From: CAYYFV01 sp964451705
GTDB taxonomy: Bacteria > Patescibacteriota > Gracilibacteria > UBA1369 > GCA-2718715
Assembly: GCA_964451705.1 (NCBI GenBank)
Contig: CAYVIV010000031.1
Span: 1-8,662, forward strand
Length of the DNA stretch: 8,662 nucleotides
Reading direction: 5' to 3'
Below, piece after piece: positions 4,881 through 8,662 of this stretch; position 1 is the first letter of the stretch; each line of letters opens with the position of its first letter. Made by a program: the position numbers and the translations under genes. The notes below the pieces were generated by a model, which had not been told where the DNA came from, did no database searches, and saw only the letters and a list, made by a program, of their open reading frames with translations.

Positions 4881-6284
4881 ATGAATCAAGACATTTTTGC
4901 TAATTTAGACCGTAAGACTTTTGAGCACAAAAATGACTATTCATATCAAAGTGATTTTGAGCGTGGTTTAACAGAGCAAATTGTTCGAGATATTTCGGCG
5001 GATAAAAACGAACCGGCATGGATGTTGGATTTTCGTTTAGATAGTTTGGCCAAGTATCAAGAAATGCCAATGCCTACTTGGGGTCCAGATTTAAGTGATT
5101 TGGATTTAGAGAAGATTGTTTATTACGCTTATGATAAAGCACAAGAAAATTCTAAAAGCTGGGACGATGTTCCAGAAGATATTAAAAACACTTTTGAAAA
5201 GCTTGGTATACCAGAGGCAGAAAGAGCAGTTCTAGCAGGGGTTGGTGCCCAATATGAGTCGCAGGTGGTTTATCATTCTTTAAAAGAACAATGGGAAAAG
5301 CTAGGGGTTATTTTTGAGGACTGCGATGTGGCTTTGCAAAAATACCCAGAGTTGTTTAAGAAATACTTTATGAAATGTGTGCCAAATACAGATCACAAGT
5401 TTGCTGCCTTGCATGGTGCTGTCTGGAGCGGGGGAACCTTTTTGTTTATTCCTAAGGGAGTCAAGATGGACCAGCCGTTACAGGCTTACTTTAGAATGAA
5501 TGCTCCAAATCAGGGGCAGTTTGAACATACACTTATTATTGTAGAAGACGATGCTTCGGCACACTATATTGAGGGTTGCTCTGCTCCCAAATATGGTTCT
5601 TCGGCTTTGCATGCTGGGTGTGTGGAGGTGTATTGTGGCAAGAACTCTAGGGTTAGATACTCAAGTGTCGAGAACTGGAGCAAGGATACCTATAACCTGA
5701 ACACCAAACGTGCTTTGGTGGATGCACATGCTGTCATGGAATGGGTAGGTGGCAATATGGGTAGCGGCACAACTATGTTATACCCCTGCAGTTTATTAAA
5801 GGGTAAAGGGGCACGAGCGGATCACTTGGGAATTGCCTTTGCGAATGCTGGTCAAAATCAGGATACGGGTGCCAAGGTTTTTTGTTTGGCAGATGAGACT
5901 AGTTGCAATATTGTTATGAAGTCTTTGTCTAAGGGCGGTGGGTTATCAACCTATCGAGGTTTGTTGCACGTGGCTCCTGGATTAAAATCTGTTGTTGCCA
6001 AGGTAGAATGTGATGCTTTGATTTTAGACGCAGAATCTAAATCGGTGACTATTCCAAAAATGGATATTCACTCGACTGATGTTGTGATTGCCCACGAGGC
6101 ATCGGCTGGCAAGATTAACCAGGAAGACTTGTTTTATTTAACTAGTCGTGGGATTTCTTTGGCTCAGGCAGAGTCTATGATAGTCAATGGTTTTATTGAA
6201 CCAATTATAAAGGAATTACCACTGGAGTACGCAGTTGAGATGAACCGGCTAATTGAGCTTGAAATGGAGGATAGTGTCGGCTAG
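4881..6284 (+). CDS. sufB: SufB, Fe-S cluster scaffold subunit
   Basis: SufB is the scaffold subunit that receives sulfur and builds the nascent Fe-S cluster with SufD and SufC. At 467 residues it is the size of Gram-positive SufB (about 465) rather than the longer E. coli form. The N-terminal helical part (1-170) leads into the beta-helix core, then the helical C-terminus with LFYLTSRGI (417-425) and the very conserved ELPLEYAVEMNRLIELEME end. The cysteine taken as the sulfur acceptor (E. coli Cys405) is kept as Cys377 in VECDALILD, and Cys233 in IEGCSAP is also kept. The following EHE triad of the family reads Ala404-His405-Glu406, so the first Glu is lost. Start ATG at 4881 is four bases after the sufC stop, with no Shine-Dalgarno. 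It ends in TAG, five bases before the likely sufD start. Assignment is certain; residue mapping is by memory of homologues. Confidence 0.98.
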   Translation: MNQDIFANLDRKTFEHKNDYSYQSDFERGLTEQIVRDISADKNEPAWMLDFRLDSLAKYQEMPMPTWGPDLSDLDLEKIVYYAYDKAQENSKSWDDVPEDIKNTFEKLGIPEAERAVLAGVGAQYESQVVYHSLKEQWEKLGVIFEDCDVALQKYPELFKKYFMKCVPNTDHKFAALHGAVWSGGTFLFIPKGVKMDQPLQAYFRMNAPNQGQFEHTLIIVEDDASAHYIEGCSAPKYGSSALHAGCVEVYCGKNSRVRYSSVENWSKDTYNLNTKRALVDAHAVMEWVGGNMGSGTTMLYPCSLLKGKGARADHLGIAFANAGQNQDTGAKVFCLADETSCNIVMKSLSKGGGLSTYRGLLHVAPGLKSVVAKVECDALILDAESKSVTIPKMDIHSTDVVIAHEASAGKINQEDLFYLTSRGISLAQAESMIVNGFIEPIIKELPLEYAVEMNRLIELEMEDSVG

Positions 6285-6289
6285 TATGT

Positions 6290-7150
6290 TTGTATAAAAT
6301 ATTTGAACACGAAATGCAGTTAGAACTTGAAAAATTAGATTTATTAAGCAAAGACCACTTGTTGCGAGTGGATAATAGTGGCTGCCAACTTTTAGGACAG
6401 CTTAGTGAGTTTGAATACTCGAGGAATCCTAGCTGTGGATTTGTGCCTACAAAAGACCAACAACTCTGGTCTTTTGATGAGCAAAAACATGTGATTAATC
6501 TAAATTTAGAATTGAATAGGCAACGGGATTTTATGCTTATGTGTAGCCCTGGTTCCGATGTGCTTGTAAATTTGAGACTTAATAGTCTACGTGATTCTAA
6601 GATGCAAATTGAGACTGTGCTCCAGGAAGATGCTAAGTTAGAATTAAATATTTTGGTTGAGGATTCTAGTTTGGAAAGTTGTTTGGACTTGAAAGTATTA
6701 AACTTACTAATGGATTCAAATGCTAATTGTAATTTGAATATAGTTTATGATTTGCAGGGTAGTAGTAGGATTAATTTAGATGTAAAACACAAATTTTTGC
6801 AGTCAGCGAACTCTGGCAAGATTTTGATTAATGGAATTATGGATGAGCAATCTATTGCTCAGGTTAATGGATGCATTTATATTGGTGCAGATGCCAATAA
6901 AACCGATTCTGAATTGCGTCAGGAGGTTTTACTTTTGGGTGATAAAGCACGTAACTTTGTGACTCCAGCTTTGGAAATTTTTACAGATGATGTCAAAGCT
7001 GCGCATAGTGTGAGTGTGGCTCAGCTGTCTGAGGAGATTATGTTTTACATGGCTTCGCGAGGGTTAGATTTTTTGCAAGCAAAACAATTGTATAAACAAG
7101 CGATGAGGAATAAGTTATTTAGTTTTGATAAATTAGAATTCAATGTTTAA
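6290..7150 (+). CDS. sufD: SufD, short form, Fe-S scaffold subunit
   Basis: SufD is the SufB paralogue that completes the SufBC(2)D complex. The C-terminal half is clear: VNGCIYIGADANKTDSEL (192-209), LLLGDKARNFVTPALEIFTDDVKAAH (214-239) and EEIMFYMASRGLDFLQA (249-265), matching the family LEI-DDVK-SHG and FYL-SRG blocks. His239 corresponds to the SufD His (E. coli His360) that faces the SufB acceptor cysteine; the Gly normally after it is Ser. At 286 residues it lacks about 130-150 residues of the usual 420-440, chiefly from the N-terminal region, so only a reduced beta-helix and the C-terminal helices remain. The start is uncertain: TTG at 6290 keeps the tight spacing to sufB, while ATG at 6314 would remove eight residues; neither has a Shine-Dalgarno. 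An ATG at 6286 is out of frame. The last 8 bases overlap sufS. Codon use looks like that of its neighbours, so the shortness seems native, not a frameshift. Confidence 0.9.
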   Translation: MYKIFEHEMQLELEKLDLLSKDHLLRVDNSGCQLLGQLSEFEYSRNPSCGFVPTKDQQLWSFDEQKHVINLNLELNRQRDFMLMCSPGSDVLVNLRLNSLRDSKMQIETVLQEDAKLELNILVEDSSLESCLDLKVLNLLMDSNANCNLNIVYDLQGSSRINLDVKHKFLQSANSGKILINGIMDEQSIAQVNGCIYIGADANKTDSELRQEVLLLGDKARNFVTPALEIFTDDVKAAHSVSVAQLSEEIMFYMASRGLDFLQAKQLYKQAMRNKLFSFDKLEFNV

Positions 7151-8351
7151 AGATCAATTTCCTATTTTTGAGAAACAACCAGACCTGGTGTATTTAGATA
7201 CAGCAGCGACTGCCTTAAAACCAGCCTGTGTTATTGAGGCGGTTGTGGATTACTATACAAACTTTTCTGCCAATACAGAGCGAGGACTTTATCCCATTGC
7301 AGACCGGGCTACTTTGGCTGTACGCAATGCACGAAAACAAGTGGCTGAGTTTGCGGGAGCGAGTTCGGAAAACCTGGTTTTTACTTCTGGAGCAACTGCT
7401 GCAATAAACATGCTGGTAACATCGATTCTGGCTAAAGATTTGCCTGCTAGCGAGCTAGTTATGAGTGAGAGTGAGCATCACTCTGTTTTATTACCATTAA
7501 TGTCTTACGGGCGAAAATATGGACACAAATTAAATTTAATTAAACTGGCTGCTAACGCAACTGTAGATTTGGATGGAATTTACAATGCTATCAATGCCAA
7601 TACGCGTTTGGTGTCTGTGAGTTTAGCTTCTAATGTTCTAGGTGGAGATTTGGACTTAAGCAAAATCATTGAGAAAGCCCACAGTCTTGGAGCTTTGGTT
7701 TTGATAGATGCCTGCCAAGCTGTTGGCCATATGCATGTGAATTTTAAAGAGTTAGGAGCTGATTTTATGGTTTTTTCTGGTCATAAATTATATGGTCCGA
7801 CTGGCGTTGGTTGTTTACTTGGAACCACAAAAGCTTTGGAGAATTTAGAGCCTGTGAGTTTTGGAGGTGGTGCGGTTGAATATATTCATGCATCTGGAAC
7901 TGAGCCTGTAAAAATTGATTTAGTGCCAGTACCAAACAGGTTTGAAGTTGGAACCTTAGCAATTGCGCAAATAATTGGTTTGGCTGCAGCTGTGAAATTT
8001 TTGACTGATATTGGCATGCAGAATGTTATTGAGCATGAGCAAAAATTGCTTGAGTATACAGTATCAAAACTAAAGCAAATGGATTTCATTGAATTTGTTG
8101 GCAATCCAGAACTAAATAGACACTTGATTAGTTTTAACTTGCGAGGTGTGCATGCTCATGATGCTGCGGCTATGTTGGGCCAGCAAGCTATTTGTTTACG
8201 AGCAGGCAAGCACTGTACACAGTTACTGCATGATAAATTGGGAATAGTTGCAAGTTTAAGATTGAGCTTTGGTATTTATAATGAATTAGAAGATTGTCAT
8301 AAGTTCTTAAAGGCTCTGCCAGAAATTTATAAGCTTTTTAATAGAAAATAG
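7143..8351 (+). CDS. sufS: SufS, cysteine desulfurase
   Basis: A PLP enzyme of the class V aminotransferase fold that converts cysteine to alanine and a protein-bound persulfide, supplying sulfur to the SUF machinery. 402 residues, normal for group II desulfurases. Seen: NTERGLYP substrate loop, His112-His113 in ESEHHS (PLP stacking), Asp189 and Gln192 in LIDACQAVGH, PLP-lysine Lys215 in SGHKLYGP, Arg353 in the RAG motif, catalytic Cys358 in RAGKHC, and Arg373 in LRLSFGIYN, which binds the substrate carboxylate. His339 in GVHAHD lies 19 residues before the catalytic Cys, the position of B. subtilis SufS His342, which takes over a zinc ligand from SufU; this fits SufU, not SufE, as partner. 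The family's HHCAQP reads KHCTQL here. The ATG overlaps the last 8 bases of sufD, implying translational coupling, and sufU starts immediately after the TAG. Confidence 0.97.
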   Translation: MFKDQFPIFEKQPDLVYLDTAATALKPACVIEAVVDYYTNFSANTERGLYPIADRATLAVRNARKQVAEFAGASSENLVFTSGATAAINMLVTSILAKDLPASELVMSESEHHSVLLPLMSYGRKYGHKLNLIKLAANATVDLDGIYNAINANTRLVSVSLASNVLGGDLDLSKIIEKAHSLGALVLIDACQAVGHMHVNFKELGADFMVFSGHKLYGPTGVGCLLGTTKALENLEPVSFGGGAVEYIHASGTEPVKIDLVPVPNRFEVGTLAIAQIIGLAAAVKFLTDIGMQNVIEHEQKLLEYTVSKLKQMDFIEFVGNPELNRHLISFNLRGVHAHDAAAMLGQQAICLRAGKHCTQLLHDKLGIVASLRLSFGIYNELEDCHKFLKALPEIYKLFNRK

Positions 8352-8662
8352 ATGGATGCAAATATGCAAAACATATTGGACCACTACCACGAGCCAGAAA
8401 ATGCTGGTGTTTTGCTAAATGCAACTAGTTGCATTGAGCTTAAAAACATCTCGTGTGGCGATGAAATTACAGTTTATGTTCAATTGTTAGATGGAGTTTT
8501 GCAAGATGTGAGCTTTCAGGGCAAGGGTTGCGCAATTAGTCAGGCTGCTATGAGTATGCTTTCTGAAGAGGTTAAGGGTATGCCAAAAGATCAGATTTTA
8601 GCACTGGATAAGGACTTTGTTTTAGAATTGCTTGGTATAGAGGTCGGACCAGTACGTTTAAA
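8352..8662 (+). CDS. sufU: SufU/IscU-type sulfur-transfer protein, cut off by window edge
   Basis: Visible are 103 codons of a SufU/IscU-fold protein, which accepts persulfide sulfur from SufS and passes it to the SufB scaffold. The N-terminal ILDHYHEPENAGVL matches the family DHY-NP-N-G opening. Zinc ligands Cys35 and Asp37 are in SCGDEI and Cys60 is in GKGCAISQAAMSML; the third Cys should lie just past the window end, after GPVRL. That predicts about 45 residues between the second and third Cys, close to IscU and shorter than the roughly 62 of B. subtilis SufU; I recall similarly short forms in Patescibacteria. ATG 8352 directly follows the sufS stop with no gap; ATG 8364 is an alternative. 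In a suf operon with no sufE it most likely works as the SufS partner. The frame continues past base 8662. Confidence 0.93.
   Translation, partial: MDANMQNILDHYHEPENAGVLLNATSCIELKNISCGDEITVYVQLLDGVLQDVSFQGKGCAISQAAMSMLSEEVKGMPKDQILALDKDFVLELLGIEVGPVRL

Noticed and set aside
6286..6297. An ATG at 6286 as the sufD start.
   Set aside because: It is out of frame and reaches TAA after three codons.
1..8662. Possible UGA recoding, since none of the eight observed stop codons is TGA.
   Set aside because: All genes are full length without in-frame TGA and use GGN glycine and TGG tryptophan codons. Eight stops (five TAA, three TAG) are too few to show that TGA is absent.

Overview
The window looks like part of a small, AT-rich bacterial chromosome, most plausibly a Patescibacteria (CPR)-type organism. 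This rests on compact gene packing, a SUF operon in the order C-B-D-S-U with no SufA or SufE, a short SufD, a SufU whose last visible stretch resembles CPR-type SufU proteins as I remember them, and generally divergent proteins. The assignment is inference: there is no rRNA or other marker gene here. Every complete gene reads through in the standard bacterial code (ends are TAA or TAG), so a UGA=Gly lineage such as Gracilibacteria/Absconditabacteria is not supported.

Layout. Bases 1-1198 hold the C-terminal three quarters of a MurJ/MviN lipid II flippase, running off the left edge. It is followed at 1214-1828 by an unrecognised, acidic, single-pass membrane protein. This pair converges on a minus-strand pair, with stop codons overlapping at TTAA (1825-1828). 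The minus-strand pair is a prephenate-dehydratase/ACT-like protein that has lost most catalytic and Phe-binding signatures (1825-2643) and an M20-family metallopeptidase with all metal ligands (2721-3821). A 311-base divergent intergenic region (3822-4132) separates these from the plus-strand SUF operon sufC-sufB-sufD-sufS-sufU (4133 to the right edge), in which sufU is cut by the window end.

How the genes work together. SufS takes sulfur from cysteine and passes it to SufU, which hands it to the SufBC(2)D scaffold; SufC ATPase activity drives Fe-S cluster assembly on SufB/SufD. The five genes are spaced -8 to +5 bases apart, so they are almost surely one transcript. MurJ belongs to cell-wall synthesis. 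The PDT-like protein and the peptidase share a strand and may be transcribed together, though an inverted repeat and a possible promoter lie between them.

Most interesting non-coding signal. The divergent region carries two opposed sigma70-type promoters that appear to share one palindromic TTGCAA -35 box. A perfect 12-bp palindrome covers the suf -10 box. On the peptidase side there is a run of hairpins ending in a terminator-like stem plus U-tract, with an alternative pairing typical of attenuators. No mobile element, CRISPR array, tRNA or rRNA was seen. I did not find a convincing wholly new multi-gene system; the degenerate PDT-like protein and the attenuator-like leader are the best leads.
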